DNA of 63,594 nucleotides from Mesostigma viride (lineage: Eukaryota; Streptophyta; Mesostigmatophyceae; Mesostigmatales; Mesostigmataceae): the NCBI GenBank assembly GCA_009746045.1, contig RPFO01002098.1, positions 1 to 63,594 on the forward strand, given 5' to 3'. Below are positions 48,044-57,624 of this stretch, one piece after another. The notes under the pieces were generated by a model. That model ran no database searches. It was not told the origin of the DNA and worked only from the letters and a program-made list of their open reading frames with translations. Both the position numbers and the translations under genes were made by a program. Every line of letters starts with the position of its first letter. The stretch's first letter is position 1.

Positions 48044-49279
48044 TCAGCCTTTAGCAGAGTTTCTGTCTTCTACAAGTAAGACGTTAATGTTCTTCTCTCG
48101 CACGCAGGCAAGCAATTGCTGAATTACCTGGCTCCCTGCCCCCTGCCGCAGCATCACCAGGATCTCTGCAAAGGCGGGCCGGTGGGTTGGCTGGTATGCA
48201 AAGCAGCGGCGCAGGATGTCCACCAACCAGCTAGGCAGGCTGTCTGGGATGGCTGGGGACATCATTCGTGGGGGGGTGACACATGTCATGATCTGAAACA
48301 TGTTCATGCCAGCCCAGGGGGTAGCTGTGGACGCCATTTCCACCACAATGCACCCGAAACCCCACGCATCCGCTGCTGTGGATATGCCACCAAACTCTTG
48401 AGGGATCCACTGCTCTGGCGCCATGTAATTGGGCGTGCCTTGAGCGCCAAACGTGGGATTGTAGCGTGACATTGTGCTGGTTCGGAGAGCTGATATCCCG
48501 AAATCGGCCACCACCGCCCGCCCATACTTGTCCAGCAAGATGTTGGCAGGTTTCAAATCCAGCACCAGAATGCCCCGTTCATGCAGATCGGCGATTGCCA
48601 AGGCTATATCCTGACTGATGCTCAGAATGCGGTCCAATGGCAGGCCTTTGTAACCGGCAGGCCCATCACCCGCGGTCGACACAGACTGCCGCTGCTGAAG
48701 CAGCATTTGTTCCAGTGAAGCCTGGTAACGCGGCATGACCATGCAAAGCTGGCCATTAATGCTGGCCACCCCAATCAGGCGACACACATTGTGGCAAAAG
48801 ACCGACGCCTGGTGGAGTATTTGCACCTCCTTGCGAAACCTGGAGGACTCGTCATCTGTCAGCCCTTTGGCATGGAACATTTTTACCACAACTTCCTGCC
48901 CTGCTGGTTGCAGGATCGCTACTGAGACGGCAGCCATCGCTCCGTTATGAAGGACTTCGCCCAATTTCAATCTTTCCTGAGCTATGTGCGGGATGGAGGC
49001 ATCCATGCCTGTAATTCCAAGGCGCTGCTGTTCCCGCTGCTGCTCAATCCATTGCTCAATGAGCGTACGCAGCGATAAAACAGGAACCAGCTTCTTGTCA
49101 GAGACACTCACATTTGTGAGCGGGTCAGTCCCATTTCCTCGAGCAAACCACTGTTCTATGAAGGTCCTTTCGTAGATCTGGCCAGATTCCACTAGCATGG
49201 CGGGTTCTCGCATTAAGTCACAAGAGATAGGGCACAGGAATTGCGCCGGGGGATCCATGTCAGCTGTCGATACTCTCAC
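48044..49279 (-). CDS. U-box plus protein kinase
   Basis: 411 codons. Residues 11-78 are a U-box (FLCPISCDLMREPAML, YERTFIEQW, TDPL), the E2-binding fold of E3 ubiquitin ligases; MDPPAQF at residue 8 may be the true start. Residues 103-385 are a protein kinase: Lys133 (VVVKMF), Glu151, DLKPANILLD with Asp241, DFG 259-261, APEQ 287-290, DAWGFGC. The HRD motif reads V-L-D: the catalytic Asp is kept but His and Arg are lost. U-box-kinase fusions are typical of plants and green algae. The frame stops at 48044, but a splice after REKNIN (about 48080) into downstream exons is possible. Ankyrin exons on the same strand begin 3.3 kb downstream, so the full protein may be U-box-kinase-ankyrin. Substrate unknown. 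Confidence 0.85.
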   Translation of the reverse strand: MRVSTADMDPPAQFLCPISCDLMREPAMLVESGQIYERTFIEQWFARGNGTDPLTNVSVSDKKLVPVLSLRTLIEQWIEQQREQQRLGITGMDASIPHIAQERLKLGEVLHNGAMAAVSVAILQPAGQEVVVKMFHAKGLTDDESSRFRKEVQILHQASVFCHNVCRLIGVASINGQLCMVMPRYQASLEQMLLQQRQSVSTAGDGPAGYKGLPLDRILSISQDIALAIADLHERGILVLDLKPANILLDKYGRAVVADFGISALRTSTMSRYNPTFGAQGTPNYMAPEQWIPQEFGGISTAADAWGFGCIVVEMASTATPWAGMNMFQIMTCVTPPRMMSPAIPDSLPSWLVDILRRCFAYQPTHRPAFAEILVMLRQGAGSQVIQQLLACVREKNINVLLVEDRNSAKG

Positions 49280-49756
49280 TCCCTCGGTATCTGTTTTTCA
49301 ACAAGTGCCCGCAAGGTATGTGACTGTGTGTCGCGTCAATTATTCACTCGCGCAATGCTTCAATAATGTTATCATTGCATGAGATACAGGAGACATGTGG
49401 AAGAGCAGACAGCTCTTTGATAAAATTCATTCACAGGTAGCACCAAGGTAGCGCTCCCATCTGATCACCTTAAGCAACGGCAAGTGTCCACAGCAGCACT
49501 TCAATTGCCGCCTGCGTCACGACCGGGGCTCGCACAGCCTACATGCAAGAAGGTTCCTTGAGTAGAAACGCTGCCCTGGCAGCTGCCATTAAGAATTCCA
49601 GGCCTTTCAGATATTTTTATGCGAAACTGGTTTGTAAACTGGCTATAGCGCCAATTATGTAACAGCGCTTTGTGGACAGGATAACTGATAACCCAATCCA
49701 ACAAAGAGAAATACGCAAGCAATCCTGCCAGTTGGCACAGTGATTCACTTTGAACA
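49280..49756. promoter_or_regulatory. Upstream region of the U-box kinase
   Basis: No gene. It should contain the kinase promoter and 5' leader; no clear TATA box is visible. Confidence 0.3.
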
Positions 49757-49764
49757 ATTTTGGC

Positions 49765-50417
49765 TAGGGCTGGCACATCCGCCGCATACCGAACACGGAC
49801 ATGTTCGGGCGAATACCGAACATGTGCGGTGTTCGGGTCGGCAAAAATGTTCGGCCGAACATGTGCTGTTCGGGTTCGGGTCACCTGGAAACTTCAGAAC
49901 ATGTTCGTGTCCGTATTCGGGTCACCCTGGGAACCGGGCGAACATGTTCGCCTCTGACCCGGTACCGAACATTTTCTGGCGGAATCCCTGTAGTACCATC
50001 CAGTGATCCGACTAGGCAACGCTTCTCTGATGAAAAAGCGGCCTAGATTAGTCCGCCGACACGCTGGCAAGAGCAAAGCTGTTGTACGGTAGTAGAATTG
50101 TCTAAGCACGACCGGACTAGTTTAGGTAATGATTACGTAATCATTATTAATTTATTGCGTATTATGAAAAGTGACAACAAACTATGTATAGTTTCTCACT
50201 TATTTTAATTTATTTAGTGAATTGTTCGTGTTCGGTAAAATGTTCGGGTATGTTCGGGTTCGGGTTCGGGTCACTTAATCCTAAACAGTACATGTTCGTG
50301 TTCGTGTTCGGGTCACCTGGGAATGTACCGAACATGTTCGGGTTCGGGTTCGGGTACTCTCCCCAGGTGTTCGTGTTCGTGTCCGGGTCGAGAAAATACC
50401 CGGATGTGCCAGCCCTA
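49765..50417. mobile_element. hAT-like MITE, 653 bp, with TTCGGG/CCCGAA subterminal repeats
   Basis: The ends TAGGGCTGGCACATCCG (49765) and its perfect inverse (to 50417) are flanked by the perfect 8-bp duplication ATTTTGGC (49757-49764, 50418-50425). Both subterminal zones are packed with CCGAACATGTTCGG and TTCGGGTTCGGG motifs, likely transposase-binding sites. It is too short to encode a transposase and has no meaningful frame. Confidence 0.93.
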
Positions 50418-50425
50418 ATTTTGGC

Positions 50426-51286
50426 TTTGCGCTGTCGCAAAAATGCCATGCCTTCCCGCGCAGATGCCAGCAGCCAAGAAAGAATCGCGAGTCATCGCGT
50501 TGTACAGTACTGTACTGTAGCCTGGTTGTAGGATTAGAACGCGATGTATCCAGGATGTATCGCGTAATCCACGTTGCAATCTGACACGTGGCAGACACTG
50601 GAGAGAAGCGATTTTCGGTCTGAAACTCAGTGGACGGACATTCCGTAGACTCGGTGGACGGACATCCCGAACAGAAAAAAAAAATTAATTAAAAAACAAA
50701 AATTAAATCATCACGGTATTTTCAGGGTTGAGAAAACGTGACTTTTTACAGTTTTCGCCCTGTTTTCGCAGTCCGATTATGTGTTTGTTAGTTGGTTAGT
50801 TGCAGTATCCCACGCCGCACATGGGCAGCAGAGTCTCTAGTGGCCAAGGGCCGATGATATGTATTATATGAATATATAGCCCCTCATTGAGTGATGGGGT
50901 CATGTGGGGTACCGGGGAGCCATTCTTGAGTGATGATGGTTGAGTGATAACTTGAGTGATAAAATATTGGGTTTTTGGTTTGCTACTGACATCTGTCACA
51001 GTGCAGCCACGCCTTCCCGACCCCTGCCAACCCTTGCTCAGGGGTCGCGGGGCTTTAGGATGTCATAGAAATGCTGGCGTCTGTCACCGGTCACCCACAA
51101 AACCCATACCTGCATTAACATGTGAGACATGGTTCTCATATGGGGGAAAATTGGCCAGATAATTTGATAGAAGTGCTAATCTTTCTCTGGCCAATTTTCC
51201 CCCTCTCTCACAAACCCTCAACAAACAAGCAAACAATCTCACAAACCCACCGCATCACTGACCGCGCTTGGATGATGGCTTTGTTG
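50426..51286. other. Interval between the MITE and the viral block, with a strong hairpin
   Basis: No gene. 51142-51159 (GGGGGAAAATTGGCCAGA) and 51186-51203 are perfect 18-bp inverted arms with a 26-nt loop, 83 bp before the end of the first viral gene. It could be a terminator or the tip of an element end. A run of TTGAGTGATAA repeats lies at 50890-50960. Confidence 0.5.
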
Positions 51287-51664
51287 TCAATCGCCTCTCA
51301 GGAGCTGCAGTCGTTCCTTCACTTGGTCAAACGTCGACGAGGAAATGGATTGTCTGCCGGTGACGCAGCCGGCCATTATGGACACAACAACCAAGTCCTC
51401 GCACGCCTTGATAATTTCGTCCAGAGTCGAGTCGTCTTCCAAGGCGCACACAGCAGCCGATGAGAAGATGCGTGGATCGTCTAGTTGGTCTAATTCGAGA
51501 TTGTAATTGTCCTCGTACGGGTCGGGCTTTCCGGCGACAGTGCAAGAAACTCGCGCGACTTCTGCGGCGTTAACGGACCGCCGCGTGCCGCTCTGGATGT
51601 ACCCGCCACTGCCCGGTTTGCAGGCCTCGATGCAATTGAGAATGTCATTCATGGTAACGAACAT
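51287..51664 (-). CDS. Viral hypothetical protein, 125 aa
   Basis: Not recognised. Acidic C-terminal half (YNLELDQLDDPRIF, CALEDDSTLDEIIKACEDL) and predicted mixed alpha/beta. MNDILNCIEACKPG at residue 5 is an alternative start. TATAAAA on the minus strand (51675-51681) lies just upstream, like other genes of the block. It is the leftmost gene with the viral style. Confidence 0.6.
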   Translation of the reverse strand: MFVTMNDILNCIEACKPGSGGYIQSGTRRSVNAAEVARVSCTVAGKPDPYEDNYNLELDQLDDPRIFSSAAVCALEDDSTLDEIIKACEDLVVVSIMAGCVTGRQSISSSTFDQVKERLQLLRGD

Positions 51665-51758
51665 ATTGGGAACGTTTTATAGAGTCGTGTAAGATAATTT
51701 ATTAATCAGATACGATAACATGCACCATTTACACTGAGTCGTTGCGCGTTAATCCTGT

Positions 51759-52256
51759 CTACTTGTGATGGCATTTACACGAATCGAATCCGCGGATTTT
51801 CTCGAATCGGAGGACGACAAGAAAGCTGTCTGCGGCATCAGGCGACTCGTAGTCAGCGTCGTTCGAGCCGCGGTCCAAATGAACCATCCGCATAGTCAAA
51901 CGCCCTCCGTTTCGGAACAGGTATGGGTTCTCGAGATTGAAATAGCTGTGATCGTTTATCATGTTGTAGGATGTCGCCTCGGTTCCGTAGCATTCGTCAG
52001 ACACTAACGCCACCTCGTCGTTTACGTTGTGCGACCCACCCGTAAAATCCGGCGAGACTATTCCGATAGTCTTGTAATTGCCCGCGCCTTCGACATTGGC
52101 CAGATAAGCCGCGTGTGCTCCTCCACGCCATGTATCGTCGATTACAGGAGCCCTAGCGTCTGGCTTTACGACAAACACGGCCCGCATGGTCGTTTCATCG
52201 AACTCTTGTGCCTTCCCAGAGTCTAAAATGACTTGGTAGAAATACGGGTAGTCCAT
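51759..52256 (-). CDS. Viral beta-rich virion-like protein, start codon at a transposon junction
   Basis: 165 codons from MDYPYFYQVILDSG to FDSCKCHHK. Aromatic, beta-strand-like segments (AVFVVKPDA, RLTMRMVHLDRG, DSFLVVLRFEKI) suggest a capsid or fibre jelly roll, but I recognise no family. The ATG (52254-52256) lies inside the duplicated CATGG at the edge of a 704-bp foldback element, so its natural promoter (TATA at 52974-52977) is now 704 bp away. The frame can be extended upstream only through element sequence. Confidence 0.6.
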   Translation of the reverse strand: MDYPYFYQVILDSGKAQEFDETTMRAVFVVKPDARAPVIDDTWRGGAHAAYLANVEGAGNYKTIGIVSPDFTGGSHNVNDEVALVSDECYGTEATSYNMINDHSYFNLENPYLFRNGGRLTMRMVHLDRGSNDADYESPDAADSFLVVLRFEKIRGFDSCKCHHK

Positions 52257-52258
52257 GG

Positions 52259-52962
52259 AGTTAAGTAATGCAATACGCATTACTTTTGCATACTTGCAAG
52301 TATGCAAAAGTAATGCGTATTGCATTACTTAACTAAAATTGGGCCGCGTGGGGAAATCCGGCGTTCCGCACACACCGCTCGTTACCGAGGTGACTCGATT
52401 AATTACGACTCGGCTATTCCCAGCCTCACGCCGTAATTCCTATTTCGACTTGGCCTACCCGGCCTCCGCCAAACATAGAAATCCACAAATATTTCGACTC
52501 GGCCTCCCAGGCCTACCCGCCGCAAATATTTCCGTGCCTCCGAGAGGATTCGAACCCGGTACCCCAGGAGCGAACGCCAATCTTAGTTAAGTAACTAAGA
52601 TGCATACTTGCAAGTATGCATCTTAGTTACTTAACTAAGATTGGCGTTCGCTCCTGGGGTACCGGGTTCGAATCCTCTCGGAGGCACGGAAATATTTGCG
52701 GCGGGTAGGCCTGGGAGGCCGAGTCGAAATATTTGTGGATTTCTATGTTTGGCGGAGGCCGGGTAGGCCAAGTCGAAATAGGAATTACGGCGCGAGGCTG
52801 GGAATAGCCGAGTCGTAATTAATCGAGTCACCTCGGTAACGAGCGGTGTGTGCGGAACGCTGGATTTCCCCACGCGGCCCAATTTTAGTTAAGTAATGCA
52901 ATACGCATTACTTTTGCATACTTGCAAGTATGCAAAAGTAATGCGTATTGCATTACTTAACT
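52259..52962. mobile_element. AGTTA foldback element, 704 bp, near-perfect palindrome
   Basis: The whole element is one inverted repeat centred at 52610/52611, with only two mismatches seen between 352-bp arms. Each arm starts with a 76-bp hairpin (AGTTAAGTAATGCAATACGC...), and a further hairpin sits at the centre. It is flanked by the 5-bp duplication CATGG (52254-52258, 52963-52967). Each arm carries GGGTTCGAATCCTC (52668-52681 and its inverse), a B-box-like motif. The two mirror 83-codon frames are a by-product of the palindrome. Confidence 0.9.
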
Positions 52963-53009
52963 CATGGCTTCGTTATACATTCACGGGAGATAATAGTTCA
53001 ACCGGCTAT

Positions 53010-54688
53010 CTACGCTGGGATGGCGGCAGGCGTGCCCCATTTGTGCACTAGATAACCTCGGATCTGTTCGAGCTCGGCCGCGGTCTTGGCGGTGCTGTAG
53101 ATCAGGATCTCGCCGGTCCATCCGTCCCAGTTACGAGTGCTCCAATCTATATCCGCGCCAACACAGATCCTTCCTGGATTCTGTACCGCCGTACCTGTGT
53201 ACGCCCCACCATCTCTACCATCAAATCTGGTAATGGACGTTTTTGGCGTGCTTCCTAGGTCACACGACACTGCCATCACGTGCGCCCGGCCGTCGTAAAA
53301 CTCTGCATTCGTGCAGATCGGTTGAGTGGCTCCGTCCGTACCCAAAAGCGCATAAAACTTGTAATCGTCGCAGTTGTTGCAGATGCCCAGTCCGTAATTA
53401 CTTTGAGCACCGACAACGAGGCCTTTCAAGCTACTACCTGACCCGCGAGGGTAAACACTCGGGGTGTTTGATTTTGCGACGACGATCATAGTATTTTGCG
53501 GACGACCCCAGAAAAACCCATCGCTCTGGAGCCCGTTACGCAAACTGTAACTGAATTGAAGAGACTGCTTAGAATTTAAGCTAGTGTTGTCGATGGTCGG
53601 CGCATTGGTGGTGAAGCACAGTAAGTGCTGGGTCCCCTTCTTGTCTTTCATACCCCGTACCGAAGTCGTGGCGAGTGTGGTAAAATTTGTGTTGCTGTAG
53701 AGCGTCGAAGAGTCCGTTGGGTCGTACCACGCATACAGGGCCGAATCGGTGGCGGGGTTGTATGGGGTAAACGTGAACGATAGCGAGTTCGAAGCTGAGT
53801 TGCCGGTCCCGGACACTGTGTCTGTCGCGGCCCCTGCGCCGATGCTGAAGGACGTGGCGGAATTGGCCGTCGTCGCCGTCACGTTGAACGTGTACGACGC
53901 CCCGCTGCCTACCAAATTGGAAGCTGTCCCGTTTGTCACCGTGATGTCGCCCAATGCAAAACCGGTCACTGCTCGACTGAAAGTCGCCGTCGCGGATATG
54001 AAACTCCAGGCGGAAGTGGACCCCGCGGATGTCGACAGCGTGACGGTGGGCTGAGGGGAATACGTGAATGACAGTGTGTTGGAAGCCGCGTTGGCGGTTC
54101 CCATCGAAGCGTCCGCGACAACTCCAGCGCCCACATTGACACTCGTGGCGGTGTAAGCGGTCGTCGGCGTCACCTGGAAGGCGTACGACGTCCCGCTGCC
54201 GGTCAGGTTGGCGGCTGTCCCGTTTGTCACCGTGATATCGCCCAGAGAGAACCCCGTGACGGACCTGCTGAACGTGGCGGTCACGTCCACGGGTGTCGAG
54301 GATGGCGTCGAGCCCGCGGTCGTCGCGAGGGTCACCGTTGGAGGGGGTGAGTACGTGAAGACCAATGGAGTCGAGGCTTTGTTCCGTGCACCCTTCAAGT
54401 TAACCACTACCCCTGCTCCGACGCCTACTGTAGTCGGCGAATATGCGGTCGTTGGCGTCACTTGGAAGGTGTACGACGCCCCGCTGCCGTCAGGCTGGCG
54501 ATGGCCCCGTTGACTACGACGATATCGTCTAAGGCGAACCCAGTGACCGGCTGGCTGAACGTCGCTGTAACTGTAATTGGAGACGCGCTAGGATATGTTC
54601 CGGTTGTGGTCGTTAATGTTATGGAAGGCGCGACGATGCGCTTCTTTTTATTAATCAAAGCAGGACATACACCGTAATCGAAAGACAT
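53010..54688 (-). CDS. Fibre/adhesin: three Ig-like repeats and a concanavalin-like domain (one frameshift)
   Basis: Two frames (54458-54688 and 53010-54461) make one gene. Comparison with the next repeat shows one missing base near 54496 (GACGG where the paralogous copy has GACCGG). The start is MSFDYGVCPAL, with GATATA just upstream. Three units of about 95 residues follow (VTATFSRSVTGFSLGDITV, SFTYSP), of the bacterial Ig-like kind, then a C-terminal 240 residues (LYAWYDPTDSSTLY, WDGWTGEILIYSTAKTAAEL, YLVHKWG) with the look of a concanavalin/LamG beta-sandwich. Such proteins usually decorate virions and bind host glycans. About 559 aa if continuous. Confidence 0.75.
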
Positions 54689-54918
54689 GCTGCTGATATA
54701 CTACAAACTAGCTGACACTATTTTTTTGAGGTTGGCAACGGGTACTGAAATCTCGGTTCCATCAGCGGACCTTTCCTAGCCGGCAATCCAATCGCCAGAC
54801 CTTTATCGACCATCGCAGGGGTATCGAAGATCAATGTGACTCTACTAAACGGATTCGCTACGTATCTCGGATCCTTAAGGTACTCCATCGGGCGCTATAC
54901 AGTTACAATCAGAGATTA
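54689..54918. promoter_or_regulatory. Gap between fibre and capsid genes with a TATA-like motif
   Basis: GATATA (54695-54700), read as TATATC on the minus strand, lies 7 bp before the fibre ATG. The rest is noncoding and AT-rich. Confidence 0.45.
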
Positions 54919-56202
54919 TTACAGATACACGGCCGCCTGCCGCCCGGCGCCAACGTCCATCTTGGCCTCGAGCTCGCAAAACAAGTACGAGGTACACGCC
55001 GCGCCCGCTCCATCCACGCGAAGGGTGACGACCGCCGCAGTCCCGCGAAGGTCGAGACCGCTCTGGTACTCGGACCCCGCGCCTGGCATGTTCAGGTGAC
55101 AGGCCATGACGAAATACTTGTCTCGCCAGGTTTCGGGTGTAATTTTGTCCTTGGCGCACGACAGCGAGTTCCCTTGGTCGTTGAATGCGCTCACCAGGTT
55201 AGTCCACGCCTCTGTCACGCCCATGCGATACGCGGGAGACTGGTGAGACCCGTTAATATCGAACTGAAACTTGACGTCCTTGTCGATAGCGGCGTGGTCG
55301 AACATGATATCACCGGCTCCGTTCGCGACATCCTTGGCAGGGTCGATTTGGATGGCGAGGAGTTTGCTCGCGGATGCAGAAGAGAGGGTCGCCTTAATGC
55401 TGTACGGAGCGGCACTGGCAGATTGCTTCGTACTCTGCCACGTCTTCCAGCGAAACGGCAGCGTCCCGCCCTCCGCCAGCCTGGACGCGAAGACCTGGGA
55501 GACCACGTCCTCCTGGAACCTGTACGTATCGATCGAGAAGTGGATATGGTCCAGTTGAAACCCGGGGCCGGCACAGGCTGGGACGGCAGCGGCTGGCGCC
55601 GCAGCCGCCACCGCCGCTCCGGGGATCATGACACTCCCATCCATCAACGTAATCCGGATCTCGATCGGAGGGAAAAGACTGAGATCGATCACGCGAGGGT
55701 CGCCAGAGAGGAACCCGAGCCAGTTGTCGATCACTCCAGGAATGTTCGTGTGCTTGGCCTTAGCCGCGTCATCCCTGTCTGTCAGCGCGACATCGTGTGT
55801 TCCACCGGACCACCCGGACGGTGCTTGGGCGTTGTCATGACCGACTCCGCCGTGAACAGTAAGCAGGGTCCGATACAGCTGATGATAATCGTTGATGGAG
55901 TCAACGCTCTGGCCGCCGACCAATACCTCCAAACGCCTGATCAGCGACGAAGTGTATCTAGGAAACTTACAGAACCCGGTCGTAGCCGCCTCGGACGCAT
56001 TGAAGTACATGGCGAAACTGTGAAGATCGGCAAATCCGCTAGTCGGAAGTCGGACAGCCACAACCGAACCCTGCTTAATGCCCGAGTTCGCGGACAGAGT
56101 GGACAATTGCACACGGGACGTCGAGTGCTGGCCGAGAGCCTTTACGATGTATTGCATCGTTTTGGGAATAGCGCGGTTGTACCAAGAACCATCGGATGCC
56201 AT
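54919..56202 (-). CDS. Candidate major capsid protein, double jelly-roll type
   Basis: 427 codons, intact. N-terminus ASDGSWYNRAIPKTMQYIVK; core FPRYTSSLIRRLEVLVGGQS and SINDYHQLYRTLL; a middle FQLDHIHFSIDTYRFQ; C-terminus SGLDLRGTAAVVTLRVDGAG. The arrangement (early strand-rich domain, G-G-x-x-I/V-D-x-x-x-D-Y motif, Ala/Pro linker near 205, second beta domain) is what I expect from polinton-like capsid proteins, though it is at the short end. The neighbouring packaging ATPase supports the call. An A-T-rich TATAT (56213-56217) lies 10 bp upstream of ATG. Structure prediction would settle it. Confidence 0.65.
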   Translation of the reverse strand: MASDGSWYNRAIPKTMQYIVKALGQHSTSRVQLSTLSANSGIKQGSVVAVRLPTSGFADLHSFAMYFNASEAATTGFCKFPRYTSSLIRRLEVLVGGQSVDSINDYHQLYRTLLTVHGGVGHDNAQAPSGWSGGTHDVALTDRDDAAKAKHTNIPGVIDNWLGFLSGDPRVIDLSLFPPIEIRITLMDGSVMIPGAAVAAAAPAAAVPACAGPGFQLDHIHFSIDTYRFQEDVVSQVFASRLAEGGTLPFRWKTWQSTKQSASAAPYSIKATLSSASASKLLAIQIDPAKDVANGAGDIMFDHAAIDKDVKFQFDINGSHQSPAYRMGVTEAWTNLVSAFNDQGNSLSCAKDKITPETWRDKYFVMACHLNMPGAGSEYQSGLDLRGTAAVVTLRVDGAGAACTSYLFCELEAKMDVGAGRQAAVYL

Positions 56203-56242
56203 GAGAGCGTTGTATATCAGCTAACTTAGATAAAAATCCTGG

Positions 56243-56527
56243 CTAGTGGAGGAACTGGCCCAGAAGCGGGTTTGCGGCCTTGTGCGCGTCGACCTTACGT
56301 TCGAGGGAAGACAACGCGTCCAACCCGGTTTTCGCGACACGGTAAGCAGTCCCAAGAACCGGGGACGCCTCGATCAACTTGCTCGGGACATGCCCGAGAG
56401 CCGAATCGGCAGCACCCGCGGCCGCCTTCACGAGTCGCGCGCCATGTCCCACTTTCCTGATAGCGTCGCCCGCCACATGTCCGATCTTTCGCACGGTGTT
56501 GACAACCTTTCCAAAATCGAGCCTCAT
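56243..56527 (-). CDS. Small basic virion-like protein, 94 aa
   Basis: Rich in Ala, Lys and His with amphipathic helices (RKIGHVAGDAIRKVGHGARL, AAAGAADSALGHV). Such short basic amphipathic proteins next to capsid genes often act as cement or membrane-active proteins (as adenovirus protein VI does); here that is inference. It overlaps the next gene by 4 nt (ATGA), suggesting linked expression. Confidence 0.6.
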   Translation of the reverse strand: MRLDFGKVVNTVRKIGHVAGDAIRKVGHGARLVKAAAGAADSALGHVPSKLIEASPVLGTAYRVAKTGLDALSSLERKVDAHKAANPLLGQFLH

Positions 56528-57380
56528 TCGTCCTCTTCGTCGTTTATAACAGAACGCTGAGACATTTTTCTGGCGGGCAGGACTTCCCCGCCCAGCGCCA
56601 TGTACCGCAGGACGCTCGCGATCTTCCGCGACTCCACGCCCATCGCTTTTTGTGGCGAGATCCGGAAACTGAGCTGAACAACCCAGTCGCTATACAATTG
56701 GACCGGCACGTCGTCCTCGTCCAGCAGGCGGAGACTGATACCGCGCGGGGAATCGCGCATGTGCTGCCAGAGCGGAGTCTGCGCCTGCCATACGATCGGT
56801 TCTAGGAACTTGCTAAGGTTCGGGCAACACGCCAACAAACCCCCGTAGACAGCCCCGTGAGTCGCGGACACTACATTACCCCGCACGATGTCGGCGTACA
56901 CGTAGACGGCTCTCAGGCGTCCGTTCGTAGCGGGTCGATTGCTCACGATTACGTGTTGGTCGTTGGAAGCGTGAACGCCCGGGACAAATCCCAGGACACG
57001 CCCGACGGACTCGCCGACCGTAGCTGGAACGGCGAACTGGCCGCAAAAGTGTACAGACTGTTCGCGCGGTCGTACGTGACCGCGAACGAACTGTCGATGG
57101 TCTGCAAGACCGCCTCGATATTGTGTCTGTTCTCTATAGTCGTCCACGATCCAAGTGGAAGCGAGACAGTGTGGGCGGACTGCATCACTACCTCGAACGA
57201 GCGGTTGGTCTGGTTGATGTGCGTCTGTTCGAATGGGATCGTGAGAAGTGTCAATCCCACGTCGTGGTAATCCTCTAGCAACCCGGCCGGGATGTCCCAT
57301 GTCGGGTCATGAAGACTGCCCCTTGTCCTGTTCTCGGTCCTTAGGGTCAGCGTCCGACACTCCTGTACGTGATCCCTCAT
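56524..57380 (-). CDS. Candidate minor capsid or virion protein (one frameshift)
   Basis: The N-terminal frame (56949-57380) reads LTLLTIPFEQTHINQTNRSF, VSLPLGSWTTIENRHNIEAV and FAVTYDRANSLYTF. The C-terminal frame (to 56524) reads VHASNDQHVIVSNRPATNGR, LRAVYVYADIVRGNVV and WVVQLSFRISP. Changing frame by one base near 56965 joins them into about 285 aa. The G-x-W/Y-x-x-I-E-x-x-x-x-I-x-A-V-L pattern with beta-strand DRANSLYTF is common in structural proteins of polintons and small dsDNA viruses. Name not certain. Confidence 0.6.
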
Positions 57381-57570
57381 TCTCTGTTACAATGAGTTCC
57401 GATTTAATCTCGTTGCTGCCGTGGACCACAACCTTTCCCTCGCCACCAGCGAGACCTCGCGCGCTACGTTTAAGCTGTCGCCTTTCCTTCCCGGTCAGCG
57501 GCTTATTCCTGCAATAGAACATCGCCGATTCTAGAAATTCGCGAGGAACGTCGGGGTACAGATCATCCAC
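57307..57570 (-). CDS. Small viral hypothetical protein, 87 aa
   Basis: Begins MDDLYPDVPREFLESAMFYC, then a basic stretch (GKERRQLKRSARG) and an acidic, disordered tail. It overlaps the start of the next gene downstream by 74 nt. No family recognised. Confidence 0.5.
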   Translation of the reverse strand: MDDLYPDVPREFLESAMFYCRNKPLTGKERRQLKRSARGLAGGEGKVVVHGSNEIKSELIVTENEGSRTGVSDADPKDREQDKGQSS

Positions 57571-57624
57571 TGGGCTACCTGGAGCATCTCAGCATCCGAG
57601 AGTTCCATTCGCACCGTAATCGTT

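Noticed and set aside
52339-52882. Two mirror-image 83-codon genes
   Set aside because: Identical because they lie on the arms of a palindrome; composition is noncoding.
55096-56229. 377-codon plus-strand frame opposite the capsid gene
   Set aside because: Antisense shadow caused by GC-rich codon use; lacks a domain and overlaps the better minus-strand gene.
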